NCBI GenBank assembly: GCA_017937655.1
Contig: JAGBDE010000003.1
Span: 94,184-158,183, forward strand
Direction of reading: 5' to 3'
Origin: Clostridia bacterium
Lineage (GTDB): Bacteria > Bacillota > Clostridia > Christensenellales > Aristaeellaceae
Length of the DNA stretch: 64,000 nt
Shown: positions 27,999 to 37,152 of the stretch, piece after piece
Numbering within the stretch: position 1 is the stretch's first letter
How the letters are laid out: each line of letters opens with the position of its first letter
Translations under genes and position numbers: made by a program
The notes under the pieces: model-generated
Seen by the model: the letters and a program-made list of their open reading frames with translations, nothing else
Databases searched by the model: none
Told to the model about the DNA's origin: nothing

Positions 27999-28853
27999 AT
28001 GGAAAACAACCTCCTTCCCCTGGAATTGAAGGACGTTTCCTATTCTTACGAGCCGGACGCAGCCCCGGCGGTCAGCCATGTTTCTCTGACCATCGCGCCG
28101 GGCAGCTTTGTGGCCGTGCTGGGTCACAACGGCTGCGGCAAAAGCACCCTGGCCAAGCTGATGAACGCCCTGTTCCTGCCCACCGAGGGCCAGGTGCTGG
28201 TCTGCGGCATGGACACCGCCACCGAGGAAAAGGTATGGAACATCCGCCGCCACGCGGGCATGGTGTTCCAGAACCCGGACAACCAGATCGTGGCCAATGT
28301 GGTCCGTGAGGACGTGGCTTTCGGCCTGGAAAACCTGGGCGTGCCCCAGGCGGAGATGGAAAAGCGCATCGACGCAGCCCTTGCCGCCGTGCACATGACC
28401 GACTTTGCGGACCGTGCGCCCCATCTGCTCAGCGGCGGCCAGAAGCAGCGGGTGGCCATCGCCGGCGTGCTGGCCATGGAGCCGGAGCTGCTCATCATGG
28501 ACGAAGCCACCGCCATGCTGGATCCCGCCGGCCGGGCCGACGTTCTGGAAACCGTCCGCCAGCTGAACCGGGAGAAGGGCATCACCGTTCTGTGGATTAC
28601 CCACTTCATGGAGGAAGCCGCCCAGGCCGACCGCATCGTGGTCATGGACAAGGGCAGCATTTCCATGGACGGCACGCCCCGGGAGGTGTTCTCCCAGGTG
28701 GAGAAGGTCAAATCCCTGGGCCTGGACGTGCCCCCCATGGCGGAGATGGCCATGGAGCTGCGCCAGGGCGGTCTTCCCCTTTCCAACGATATTCTCAACG
28801 TCGGCGATATGCTGAAGGAGCTGAAACAATGCCTATCCAAATCGAGCATCTGA
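27999..28853 (+). CDS. ecfA1: ECF transporter ATPase EcfA1
   Basis: One of the two ATPases that energise group II ECF vitamin transporters. 284 residues: Walker A LGHNGCGKST near 42, Q-loop VFQNPDNQIV, signature LSGGQKQRVAIAGVL, Walker B LLIMDEATAMLDP (EcfA1-type), His loop ITHF. The ATG at 27999 follows AAAAGGAG. It overlaps ecfA2 by 25 bases. It would work with ThiT and other S components. Confidence 0.95.
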   Translation: MENNLLPLELKDVSYSYEPDAAPAVSHVSLTIAPGSFVAVLGHNGCGKSTLAKLMNALFLPTEGQVLVCGMDTATEEKVWNIRRHAGMVFQNPDNQIVANVVREDVAFGLENLGVPQAEMEKRIDAALAAVHMTDFADRAPHLLSGGQKQRVAIAGVLAMEPELLIMDEATAMLDPAGRADVLETVRQLNREKGITVLWITHFMEEAAQADRIVVMDKGSISMDGTPREVFSQVEKVKSLGLDVPPMAEMAMELRQGGLPLSNDILNVGDMLKELKQCLSKSSI

Positions 28854-29695
28854 CCCATGCCTACATGCCGGACAGTCCCTTTTCCGCCGTTGCGCTGGAC
28901 GATGTGTGCCTCACCATTGAGGACGGCGAGTTCATCGGCCTGCTGGGGCATACCGGCAGCGGCAAAACCACGCTGGTGCAGCACTTGAACGGCCTGCTCA
29001 AGCCCACCTCCGGCCGTGTGGTGGTGGATGGGCTGGACATTACGGAAAAAGGCGTCAGCCTCATTGAAGTCCGCAAGAAGATCGGGCTGGTTTTCCAGTA
29101 CCCGGAATACCAGCTGTTTGAGGAAACCGTGGCCAAGGACGTGGCTTTCGGCCCCAAGAACATCGGCCTTTCCGATGAAGAGATCGACCGCCGGGTGCGC
29201 CACGCCATCCAGCTGGTGGGCCTCAACTACGACAAGATCGCCGAGCGTTCTCCCTTTGAGCTCAGCGGCGGACAGATGCGCCGCGTGGCCATCGCCGGCG
29301 TGCTGGCCATGGAGCCCAAAGTTCTCATCCTGGACGAGCCCACCGCCGGCCTGGATCCCGCCGGAAGAAACAGCATCCTCAATATGATCCGCAATCTGCA
29401 CAAGGAAAGCGGCATTACCATCATCATGGTCAGCCACAACATGGACGATATCTCCACCCTGGCCACCCGGCTCGTTGTCATGAGTAAGGGCCGCATGGTT
29501 CTGACCGGATCGCCCCGGGAAGTGTTCCAGCAGCGGGAGCTTCTGGAGTCCGTGGGTCTGGGCGTGCCCCAGGCAGCCCAGCTGGCCGAGGAACTCATCG
29601 CCGCAGGCTATGACATCCCCCAGGGTCTTTACACCCAGGAGGAAGTGGTGGAAGCGATTCTGGCGCTTCACGGAAAGGGGGCGGGCGCATGCTGA
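28829..29695 (+). CDS. ecfA2: ECF transporter ATPase EcfA2
   Basis: Second ATPase of the ECF module, 288 residues. Walker A LGHTGSGKTT near 37, Q-loop VFQYPEYQLFEETV (typical of EcfA2), signature ELSGGQMRRVAIAGVL, Walker B LILDEPTAGLDPAG, His loop VSHNMDD. It overlaps ecfA1 at its start and ecfT at its end, so the three genes are translationally linked. Confidence 0.95.
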   Translation: MPIQIEHLTHAYMPDSPFSAVALDDVCLTIEDGEFIGLLGHTGSGKTTLVQHLNGLLKPTSGRVVVDGLDITEKGVSLIEVRKKIGLVFQYPEYQLFEETVAKDVAFGPKNIGLSDEEIDRRVRHAIQLVGLNYDKIAERSPFELSGGQMRRVAIAGVLAMEPKVLILDEPTAGLDPAGRNSILNMIRNLHKESGITIIMVSHNMDDISTLATRLVVMSKGRMVLTGSPREVFQQRELLESVGLGVPQAAQLAEELIAAGYDIPQGLYTQEEVVEAILALHGKGAGAC

Positions 29696-30498
29696 GAGAC
29701 ATCACTCTGGGCCAGTACATGCCCGGCAATTCCCTGATCCACCGTCTGGATCCCCGCACCAAGATTTTGCTGACGGTTCTCTACATCGTCATGGTGTTCT
29801 GTGTGTCCAGCCCGGTATGGTACGTCATTCCCCTTGCCTACATCCTGCTGTGCGCAAAGCTTTCCGGCCTCAGGGTGCGGCAGCTGCTCAGCAGCGTCAA
29901 ACCCCTGCGCTTCCTGCTGATCCTCACCTTTGCGCTGAACCTGTTCTTCTCCTCCGGCGAGACCACCCTCATCCAGTGGGGTTTCTTCCGCATCAGCAAG
30001 GAAGGCCTGATGACCGCCGTTCATTTCAGCATGCGGCTGATTTTCCTTGTCACCGGCACCGCGGTGCTGACTTTGACCACCTCCCCCATCGCCCTGTGCG
30101 ACGGCATCGAAAGCCTGTTGAAACCCCTGTCCAAGATCGGTTTCCCCTCTCATGAGCTGGCCATGATGATGACCATCGCCCTGCGGTTCATCCCCACCCT
30201 GACCGAAGAAGCGGACAAGATCCAGAAGGCCCAGATGGCCCGCGGCGCGGACTTTGAAAGCGGCAATCTCATCAAGCGCGCCAAGGCCATGATCCCCCTG
30301 CTGGTGCCGCTGTTTGTCAGCGCGTTCCGCCGGGCAGGCGAGCTGGCCATGGCCATGGAATCCCGCTGCTATCACGGCGGCGAAGGCCGTACCCGCCTCC
30401 GGGTGCTCAAGTTCCAGAAAATCGACCTGTGGGCGGCGCTGGTTTCCGTGGCCGCGCTGTTCCTGACTATTCTTTGCGGAAAGTGGATCAAGCTATGA
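29689..30498 (+). CDS. ecfT: ECF transporter transmembrane subunit EcfT
   Basis: Scaffold membrane protein linking the ATPases to exchangeable vitamin-binding S components. 269 residues: LDPRTKILLTVLYIV at the first helix (typical DPRxK), several helices, and two coupling-helix motifs ARG (MARGADFE) and the later MESRCYHGG. It overlaps ecfA2 by seven bases and truA by four (ATGA). Confidence 0.95.
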   Translation: MLRDITLGQYMPGNSLIHRLDPRTKILLTVLYIVMVFCVSSPVWYVIPLAYILLCAKLSGLRVRQLLSSVKPLRFLLILTFALNLFFSSGETTLIQWGFFRISKEGLMTAVHFSMRLIFLVTGTAVLTLTTSPIALCDGIESLLKPLSKIGFPSHELAMMMTIALRFIPTLTEEADKIQKAQMARGADFESGNLIKRAKAMIPLLVPLFVSAFRRAGELAMAMESRCYHGGEGRTRLRVLKFQKIDLWAALVSVAALFLTILCGKWIKL

Positions 30499-31304
30499 CA
30501 GACCGTCCCAATCTCCCGCCCCTCATCAAAGATGAAAGCCCCGAGGGCAAGCACCGTGTGCTGCTGACCGTCAGCTACGACGGCACCGCCTATGCAGGCT
30601 GGCAGCGGCAGCAGAACGCCCTGGCGGTGCAGCAGGTGCTGGAGGAGGCCCTCTCCCGGCTTACCGGCGAAAGCGTCACCGTCACCGGCTCCAGCCGCAC
30701 GGACGCAGGCGTTCACGCCCTCAGCCAGATGGTGCATTTCGATACCGCCAGCCGCATCCCCGCGGACAAGTATCCCTTTGCCCTCAACACCTGCCTGCCA
30801 TACGACATCCGTGTTCTGGAGGGACGGAACGTTCCCGGCACTTTCCACGCCCGGTTCGACGCCCAGGGCAAGATGTACACCTACCGCATCCACAACGCCC
30901 GCCACGCCAGCGCCCTGTACCGCAATCTGTGCGCCCACGTGCCCCAGCGGCTGGACTTTTCCCTGATGCAGCAAAGCCTGCCCGCCTTGCTGGGCACCCA
31001 TGATTTTGCCGCGTTCCAGGCTACCGGCGGCACCGCCAAGACCACCATCCGCACCATTCATGATGTGCAGCTTGTAAAATCGGGCGACGACCTGACCTTT
31101 ACCATTCGGGGCAACGCCTTTTTGTACAACATGGTGCGCATCATCGTGGGGGCCATGCTGGACGTAGGCATGGGCCGGCTTCCCGTGGACTGCTTCCGCC
31201 AGGCCCTGGAGGACGGCAGCCGCCTTTCCCTGGGCGTGACCGCCCCCGCCTGCGGCCTGGAGCTGACCCGTGTCTACTACGACCCCGCCTCCCTGGGCGA
31301 CTGA
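30495..31304 (+). CDS. truA: tRNA pseudouridine(38-40) synthase
   Basis: Isomerises uridines 38-40 in tRNA anticodon stems. 269 residues: LTVSYDGTAYAGWQRQ at the start, SSRTDAGVHALSQ with the catalytic Asp near residue 72, and FLYNMVRIIVGAMLDVG near 215. The ATG overlaps the ecfT stop. The ecfA1-ecfA2-ecfT-truA order is conserved in Firmicutes. Confidence 0.96.
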   Translation: MTDRPNLPPLIKDESPEGKHRVLLTVSYDGTAYAGWQRQQNALAVQQVLEEALSRLTGESVTVTGSSRTDAGVHALSQMVHFDTASRIPADKYPFALNTCLPYDIRVLEGRNVPGTFHARFDAQGKMYTYRIHNARHASALYRNLCAHVPQRLDFSLMQQSLPALLGTHDFAAFQATGGTAKTTIRTIHDVQLVKSGDDLTFTIRGNAFLYNMVRIIVGAMLDVGMGRLPVDCFRQALEDGSRLSLGVTAPACGLELTRVYYDPASLGD

Positions 31305-31318
31305 TCCACCCACATATT

Positions 31319-31356
31319 TCACGCCGACCGGATTTGTCCGGCGGCGTATTTTGTTT
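31319..31356 (+). terminator. terminator after truA
   Basis: ACGCCGacCGGA / TCCGGCGGCGT stem followed by ATTTTGTTT. Confidence 0.8.
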
Positions 31357-31408
31357 CCCCCGTCAAACATTTTCTTTCACGAATGGATAACATAGAAAAA
31401 AAATACAC

Positions 31409-31436
31409 TTGAAAAACAATTTACATATGATATAAT
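31409..31436 (+). promoter_or_regulatory. promoter of the GPH symporter-GH2 operon
   Basis: TTGAAA (31409-31414), 16-base spacer, TATAAT (31431-31436). The 5' leader to the start codon is about 125 bases. Confidence 0.65.
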
Positions 31437-31567
31437 GACACTAACACAATACGATACACAAAAACAGATTGCGCCTTTTGTTCTCTCACTCAAAAAAGGG
31501 CCTGTAAACCTGCTTTTTTGTCATGCGTATTTTCATCCGTTATCATCATAGGAAAGAGGGAGAAAAA

Positions 31568-33058
31568 ATGGAACAGAACCTGAACACCGCCCCTGCTCCT
31601 GAAAAGAAGCACCGCAAGTTTGGCATGCGCGACTGCCTTGCCTACGCTGCCGGCGACCTTGGCTGCAACATGAGCTTTGCTCTGAAAGGCACCATGGCTC
31701 TTTTCTGGACCCAGATCATGGGTATGGAATTGTGGTATTCCCTGCTGCTGATCATTGTGCAGGTATGGGACGCCATCAACGACCCGCTCATCGGCTCCAT
31801 CGTGGACGCAGATCAGCACAAGTATAAGCGCAACAAGTTCCTCCAGTACATCTGGGTGGGCTCCATCGGCCTGATTGTGGGCGGCGCCTGCTGCTTCCTG
31901 CCCTTCCCCGGCGCACCCGTGTGGGCCAAGTTCATCATTTTCATCGCCGGCTACGTCATCTGGGATGCGTTCTACACCATCGCCAACGTTCCCTACGGCA
32001 GCCTGCTGAGCCTGATCTCCGCCGATCCCGCCGACCGCGCCTCCCTGTCTGCCTGGCGTTCCGTTGGTTCCATGGTTGGCAACATGCTGCCCATGGTCAT
32101 CCTGCCCTTCATCATCTACAACAAAGACAATACCCTGAACGGCATGCGTGTGTTCATCGCCGCTCTGCTGATGGGCGTTCTGGGCTTCATCTGCTTCCAG
32201 TTCATGATCAAGAACACTGTCATCCGTGAAGATGTGGAAGTAAAGACCAACGAAGACCAGCCCAAGTTCAACGTCTTTGAAGCCATGAAGAACTTCCTGC
32301 ACAACCGTCCCGCTGTGGGCGCCACCCTGGCCGCCATGGGTATGTTCATCGGCATGCAGGGCGCTGCCACCGCCGTGTCCGTTGTGTTCCAGATCTACTT
32401 CAAGAATTCCCAGATCTCCGGCATCGTGCAGATGTTTGCCATGATCCCCATCCTGGTCTTCACTCCCCTTGCCCGCAAGATGGTTGTGAAGTACGGCAAG
32501 AAGGAACTGGCCACCGTGGGCGCCATCGTTTCCATCATCGGCGCGCTGGGCCTGTTCATCATCACCCCCCAGAACACCGGCCTGGATCTGCTGATCTACA
32601 TCCTGTGCCAGCTGGTTTACAGCCTGGGCCTTGGCATCTACTCCACCGTTTCCTGGGCCATGATGGGCGACGCCATCGACTACAACGAATGGAAGACCGG
32701 CAAGCGCGAGGAAGGCGTTGTGTACTCCCTGCATTCCTTCTTCCGTAAGCTGGCTCAGGGCATCGGCCCGGCCGTTGCTCTGCTGATCATGGGCGGTCTC
32801 GGCTACGTGAACAACGCCGTGGATCCCGTCACCAATCAGCCCTGCATCGACGTCAACCTGCTTTCCTTCGACGTTGCCATCAGCCTACGTACCCTGGTAG
32901 CCGTCCTGTTCCTGGTCTCCGCCGTGCTGCAGTTCATCGGCCTGGCCCTGATCTACAACCTGGACAAGAAGACCCTCGGCCAGATGAACGAAGAACTGAA
33001 GCTGAAGCGTGGCGAAACTGCCGAAGAAGCTCCCGCTGCTGAAGTCATCGCCGAATAA
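31568..33058 (+). CDS. GPH family (glycoside-pentoside-hexuronide:cation) sugar symporter
   Basis: 496-residue membrane protein with twelve helices. FGMRDCLAYAAGDLGCNMSF at the start, and WDAINDPLIGSIVDAD near residue 70, are MelB/GPH signatures for cation-coupled sugar uptake. YNEWKTGKREEGV near 375 is the second conserved loop. It lies 26 bases before a GH2 glycosidase and is cotranscribed with it, so the substrate should be a beta-galactoside or beta-glucuronide. The ATG follows AAAGAGGGAG. Confidence 0.92.
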   Translation: MEQNLNTAPAPEKKHRKFGMRDCLAYAAGDLGCNMSFALKGTMALFWTQIMGMELWYSLLLIIVQVWDAINDPLIGSIVDADQHKYKRNKFLQYIWVGSIGLIVGGACCFLPFPGAPVWAKFIIFIAGYVIWDAFYTIANVPYGSLLSLISADPADRASLSAWRSVGSMVGNMLPMVILPFIIYNKDNTLNGMRVFIAALLMGVLGFICFQFMIKNTVIREDVEVKTNEDQPKFNVFEAMKNFLHNRPAVGATLAAMGMFIGMQGAATAVSVVFQIYFKNSQISGIVQMFAMIPILVFTPLARKMVVKYGKKELATVGAIVSIIGALGLFIITPQNTGLDLLIYILCQLVYSLGLGIYSTVSWAMMGDAIDYNEWKTGKREEGVVYSLHSFFRKLAQGIGPAVALLIMGGLGYVNNAVDPVTNQPCIDVNLLSFDVAISLRTLVAVLFLVSAVLQFIGLALIYNLDKKTLGQMNEELKLKRGETAEEAPAAEVIAE

Positions 33059-33084
33059 TCCTTATTTCACTTAGGAGGAACCCC

Positions 33085-35349
33085 ATGCGCAACATTATCA
33101 ACCTCAACGAAGGCTGGCTGTTTGAAAAAGGCGCCACTGCCATCGGCGAAAACGCCGTAACCGTTACCCTGCCCCACACCTGGAACGCCCAGGACGGCCA
33201 GGACGGCGGCAACGACTATTTCCGCGGCAGCTGTGTGTACCAGAAGAAAATCGCCAAGGCCGATCTGCCTGCCGCTGAACGCTACTATCTGGAAATCCGC
33301 GGTGCCAACTCCTCTGCCGACGTATCCGTGGACGGCAAGCAGCTTTGCCATCATGACGGCGGCTACTCCACCTGGCGTGTGGACCTGACCGACGCCCTCC
33401 AGGACGAGAGCGATATCACCATCGTGGTGGACAACGCTCCCAACGATCACGTCTACCCCCAGATGGCGGACTTCACCTTCTACGGCGGTCTGTACCGCGA
33501 CGTGAACCTGGTCTGCGTCAGCAGCACCCATTTCGACCTGGACTACTTTGGCGCCCCCGGCCTGAAGGTCACCCCCGAGGTCACCGGCGCAGATGCCAAG
33601 GTGGAGCTGGAAGCCTACGTCACCGGCCACAACGGCGAGACCCTGCGCTACGTCGTCCTTGACGGCGAGGGCAACGTCGTCGCCCAGGAAGAAACCGCCG
33701 AGACCAAGGTGACCCTTGCCATCCCCGGCGTCCACCTGTGGAACGGCCGCAAGGATCCCTACCTCTACAAGGCAGAAGCCTCCATCCTTCGGGACGGCGA
33801 AGTCATCGACAACGTGGCCCTGCGCTTCGGCTGCCGCACCTTCTCCATCGATCCTGAGCGTGGCTTCATCTTGAACGGCGAAGAGTATCCCCTCCGGGGC
33901 GTGTCCCGCCATCAGGACCGCCTGGGCGTGGGCAATGCCCTGCTGCCCTGCCACCATGAGGAAGACATCGATCTGATCATGGAAGTGGGCGCGACCACCA
34001 TCCGCCTGGCTCACTATCAGCACGACCAGTATTTCTACGATCTGTGCGATGAAAAGGGTCTGGTGCTGTGGGCGGAGATCCCCTACATCTCCAACCACCT
34101 GCCCAAGGGCCGGGAAAACACCATTTCCCAGATGAAGGAACTGGTTTCCCAGAACTACCACCATGCGTCCATCTTCGTCTGGGGCCTCTCCAACGAGATC
34201 ACCATGGGCGGCGCCAAGGATCCCGACCTGCTGGAAAACCACCACATCCTCAACGATCTGGTTCATGACATGGACAAGACCCGCCTGACCACCATGGCCT
34301 GCGTTTCCATGTGCGACATGGACGAGCCCTACGTCCAGATCCCCGACGTGGTTTCCTACAACCACTACTTTGGCTGGTACGGCGGCGACACCTCCATGAA
34401 CGGCCCCTGGTTTGACAAGTTCCATGCCAAGTATCCTGAAAAGCCCATCGGCGTCAGCGAATACGGCTGCGAGGCCCTGAACTGGCACACCTCCAACCCC
34501 ACCCAGGGCGACTACACCGAGGAATACCAGGCCTACTACCACGAAGAGCTGATCAAGCAGCTGTTCACCCGCCCCTACATCTGGGCCACCCATGTGTGGA
34601 ACATGTTCGACTTTGGCGCGGACGCCCGTGCCGAGGGCGGCGAGAACGGCCAGAACCACAAGGGTCTGGTCACCATGGACCGCAAGTACAAGAAGGACTC
34701 CTTCTACGCCTACAAGGCCTGGCTCAGCGATGATCCCTTCGTGCATCTGTGCGGCAAGCGCTACATCGACCGGGTGGAGGACGTGACCAAGGTCACCGTC
34801 TACTCCAACCAGCCCGAGGTAGAGCTGCTGGTCAACGGCCAGTCCATCGGCAAGAAGACCGCTGAGGATCACTTCTTCTACTTTGACGTGCCCAACGTGG
34901 GCGAAAGCCAGATCGTCGCCGTTGCGGGCGACCTCCGTGACGAGGGAACCATCCGCAAGGTGGACGAAATGAACCAGGATTACGTCCTGAAGGAAAAGGG
35001 CGCCATCCTCAACTGGTTCGACGTGGAAGCCCCCGAAGGCCGCTTCAGCCTCAACGACAAGATCAGCGACATCCTCTCCACCTTCCGCGGCAAGCTGTGG
35101 TTTGCCAAGGTGGGCCTGAAGATGAAGAAAATGATGAGCGGTGGCGGCAAGAAGGATGAAAAGGACGAAAAGAAGGAAGGCATGAAGGTTGCCGGGTTCA
35201 AGATGAGCGAAGGCATCATGCAGATGATGGGCGGCTTCACCGTGCTGCGCCTCACCAGCCTGATGGGCATGGCCAACGTCAGCTTCACCAAGGAAGACCT
35301 GCTCGCCATGAACAAGCAGCTCAACCGCATCAAAAAGCCCAAGAAGTAA
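33085..35349 (+). CDS. GH2 beta-galactosidase/beta-glucuronidase-like enzyme
   Basis: 754 residues. N-terminal sugar-binding jelly roll (LPHTWNAQDGQDGGNDYFRG near 30), immunoglobulin-like domain, and TIM barrel (about 265-560) with FVWGLSNEI (acid/base Glu) and GVSEYGCEA (nucleophile Glu). A C-terminal beta domain follows, then an unusual tail of about 100 residues rich in Met, Gly and Lys (KMMSGGGKKDEKDEKKEG; MQMMGGFTVLRLTSL). No signal peptide, so it acts on sugars brought in by the adjacent symporter. Galactoside or glucuronide specificity is not settled; hexuronate genes at 44.7-48.3 kb favour glucuronides weakly. Confidence 0.88.
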   Translation: MRNIINLNEGWLFEKGATAIGENAVTVTLPHTWNAQDGQDGGNDYFRGSCVYQKKIAKADLPAAERYYLEIRGANSSADVSVDGKQLCHHDGGYSTWRVDLTDALQDESDITIVVDNAPNDHVYPQMADFTFYGGLYRDVNLVCVSSTHFDLDYFGAPGLKVTPEVTGADAKVELEAYVTGHNGETLRYVVLDGEGNVVAQEETAETKVTLAIPGVHLWNGRKDPYLYKAEASILRDGEVIDNVALRFGCRTFSIDPERGFILNGEEYPLRGVSRHQDRLGVGNALLPCHHEEDIDLIMEVGATTIRLAHYQHDQYFYDLCDEKGLVLWAEIPYISNHLPKGRENTISQMKELVSQNYHHASIFVWGLSNEITMGGAKDPDLLENHHILNDLVHDMDKTRLTTMACVSMCDMDEPYVQIPDVVSYNHYFGWYGGDTSMNGPWFDKFHAKYPEKPIGVSEYGCEALNWHTSNPTQGDYTEEYQAYYHEELIKQLFTRPYIWATHVWNMFDFGADARAEGGENGQNHKGLVTMDRKYKKDSFYAYKAWLSDDPFVHLCGKRYIDRVEDVTKVTVYSNQPEVELLVNGQSIGKKTAEDHFFYFDVPNVGESQIVAVAGDLRDEGTIRKVDEMNQDYVLKEKGAILNWFDVEAPEGRFSLNDKISDILSTFRGKLWFAKVGLKMKKMMSGGGKKDEKDEKKEGMKVAGFKMSEGIMQMMGGFTVLRLTSLMGMANVSFTKEDLLAMNKQLNRIKKPKK

Positions 35350-35360
35350 GTTTTCCAAAT

Positions 35361-35395
35361 AAAAAAGGCCAGGGCGTTATGCCCTGGTCTTTTTG
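35361..35395 (+). terminator. terminator after the GH2 gene
   Basis: GGCCAGGGC / GCCCTGGTC stem followed by TTTTTGTG. Confidence 0.85.
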
Positions 35396-35397
35396 TG

Positions 35398-35490
35398 TGC
35401 GGGGTTTTTGGGGCGCTGCCCCAAGCCCTGCCAAGGGCGCCGCCCTTGGATCCTGCCAAAGGGCTATGGCCCTTTGGAATCCCGTTTGCG
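35398..35490. repeat. GC-rich palindromic interspersed repeat
   Basis: A run of short perfect palindromes: TTGGGGCGCTGCCCCAA, CCAAGGGCGCCGCCCTTGG and CCAAAGGGCTATGGCCCTTTGG. The first is shared base for base with the repeat after uxaC at about 48351. It is non-coding and sits between a terminator and the end of a convergent gene, the usual place for such REP-like elements. Confidence 0.75.
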
Positions 35491-35496
35491 CCCATT

Positions 35497-35988
35497 TCAT
35501 GGGCGCAGGGTCATCATCAGGCAGAGGGCGTTCTCTTCGCTGGTGAACTCGCCGGTTGTTTGGAAACCAGCCTTCTCGTAGCAGCGGACGGCACGGTGGT
35601 TGGCTTTTTCTGGATCGATGAAGATTTCTTGCACCTCGGGGTGTTTCTCGTGGATGATGTTTACCATTTGGCGCAGGGCCTCGCTGCCGTAACCCCTGCC
35701 TCTTTCCTGTACCGTGCCGATCCACATATCCAGCCCGATGGTCTGTACATCCTTTACATAATACTGAATGAACCCAATGGGCTCACCATCCCGCAAAATG
35801 AAGTATGGAAACACATCCCGGGGATGCTTCACCCGCTGGCCATACTTCTCTATCACCCGTTCCAGGGAAACCGGCGGCTCGCCCTTTTCATCGCACCAGA
35901 CCCACTGCTGCAGCTCCGGCTCCAGGAACCATTCCCGCATGGCCACGTAGTCGGCCATGGTATCTTCCATCAGGCGCAGGGTGATCAT
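35497..35988 (-). CDS. AAC(6')-like GNAT acetyltransferase
   Basis: 163 residues. ITLRLMEDTMADYVAMREW at the start, DGEPIGFIQYYV mid-protein, ERGRGYGSEALRQMV for acetyl-CoA and PEKANHRAVRCYEKAGF near 125 resemble the AAC(6') aminoglycoside acetyltransferase family. Resistance is not proven, as many chromosomal relatives act on other amines. The ATG at 35988 follows AAGGAGGACAAAAGG; an upstream ATG was rejected. Confidence 0.82.
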   Translation of the reverse strand: MITLRLMEDTMADYVAMREWFLEPELQQWVWCDEKGEPPVSLERVIEKYGQRVKHPRDVFPYFILRDGEPIGFIQYYVKDVQTIGLDMWIGTVQERGRGYGSEALRQMVNIIHEKHPEVQEIFIDPEKANHRAVRCYEKAGFQTTGEFTSEENALCLMMTLRP

Positions 35989-36007
35989 CCTTTTGTCCTC
36001 CTTGTGG

Positions 36008-36042
36008 CAACAGCCCCAGCAAACCATTGCCGGGGCTGTTTT
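36008..36042 (-). terminator. hairpin between the GH8 and acetyltransferase genes
   Basis: ACAGCCCCGGCAATGG / ...GCTGGGGCTGT stem, just upstream of the acetyltransferase ribosome site. The T-run is on the plus-strand side only, so termination of the minus-strand operon is doubtful. It could instead shape the mRNA leader. Confidence 0.4.
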
Positions 36043-36046
36043 CGGT

Positions 36047-37141
36047 TTATTCGAAGATCCTGTACTCCCCGGCCAGCATCAGCAGGCTGAAGAAATACAG
36101 GCAGTTGTCATAATATCTGCGGCCGCCGGTGCGCAGGGGCGTGTTCCAGAACAGCTTCACCCAGCGCTCGGTACGCTCGTTGTCCGTGGCCAGGGAGCCC
36201 GCCGCAGTAGTCACGGTCAGAGCCACCGGGTGCATGGCTGCCTCGTCGATCTCCCGGCCATCCAGCATATAGCACTTGTAAGGCTCCCGGCCCCACAGGA
36301 ACTGCTGCAGATGGTCGATAATGTTTGCATAATCCTCCCGCTTGCCAAACCAGGCGCTGTCCAGGCCGATGTTCATGGCCACGCGGTAAGCGTCGCTGTA
36401 AAACTCGTAGGGCTTGCGGAACATGAGCCGGGGCGTTCCGTCGTACTCGGCGTATTCCGCAGCCATGCCTGTCACGGGGTGGCAGGAAATGCGCAGATAC
36501 TCCCGGCTGGCGTCGGCGGCCTGCTGCCAGAAGGCGCGGTCTTCCTCGTCGGCCCAGCGGGCAAACAGGCTGTAAAAATGCGGCAGATGGTAGGACGGGT
36601 CGGAGAAATCCGCCTCAGGCACAAAGCGGATCAGCTTGTTTTCCGGGGCCCACATGGCCCGTCCGCCCTCCACCAGTTCATGCTGATGCACGCAATGCCG
36701 GAGGATGTCCCGGGCCTGCACGGAGTAATCGAAGGGGGCTTCCTTGTCGCCCCAGCGGTTGGACGCAAAGAACAACGCCATGGCGTAGTATTCCTCGCCG
36801 TCCGGGGCTGGGCCCTGGGCGTTGCGCTTGCCTTGGGGGTTGACGGACCAGGCAAAATACCCCTCGTAAATGCCGCTGTCATGCCACATGTATCGCTTGG
36901 AGAACATCCACAGCTTGTCAAAAATGTCCTGCCGATCCATCTGCACGGCCATCATCATGCCGTAGCTCATGCCCTCGGTGCGGGCGTCGGTGTTGCCAGT
37001 GTCCATCATGAAGCCGCTGTCCGCATCCAGGTCAAAATAGAACTTCTCCGTGTCGGAAAAGAAAATGGTGTCAAAGGTTTCGCGGATCTTCTTCTGCACA
37101 TCCTCCGCCGGGATGCCGTATTTCACAAACAGGTTTTCCAT
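36047..37141 (-). CDS. GH8 reducing-end xylose-releasing exo-oligoxylanase (Rex)
   Basis: Removes xylose from the reducing end of xylo-oligosaccharides. 364 residues with no signal peptide, so cytoplasmic. The block DARTEGMSYGMMMAVQMDR (acid catalyst Glu), YFAWSVNPQGKRNAQGPAPD, DPSYHLPHFYSLFARWA, EFYSDAYRVAMNIGLD (catalytic base region) and RTGGRRYYDNCLYFF agree closely with the Bacillus halodurans Rex sequence as I recall it. The ATG at 37141 follows AAGGAGGACGACC. An SDR gene lies 11 bases upstream in the same operon. Confidence 0.92.
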   Translation of the reverse strand: MENLFVKYGIPAEDVQKKIRETFDTIFFSDTEKFYFDLDADSGFMMDTGNTDARTEGMSYGMMMAVQMDRQDIFDKLWMFSKRYMWHDSGIYEGYFAWSVNPQGKRNAQGPAPDGEEYYAMALFFASNRWGDKEAPFDYSVQARDILRHCVHQHELVEGGRAMWAPENKLIRFVPEADFSDPSYHLPHFYSLFARWADEEDRAFWQQAADASREYLRISCHPVTGMAAEYAEYDGTPRLMFRKPYEFYSDAYRVAMNIGLDSAWFGKREDYANIIDHLQQFLWGREPYKCYMLDGREIDEAAMHPVALTVTTAAGSLATDNERTERWVKLFWNTPLRTGGRRYYDNCLYFFSLLMLAGEYRIFE

Positions 37142-37152
37142 GGTCGTCCTCC

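Noticed and set aside
35988..36027. Longer N-terminus of the AAC(6')-like protein
   Set aside because: The extra 13 residues lie upstream of the AAGGAGG site that serves the ATG at 35988 and do not resemble the family.
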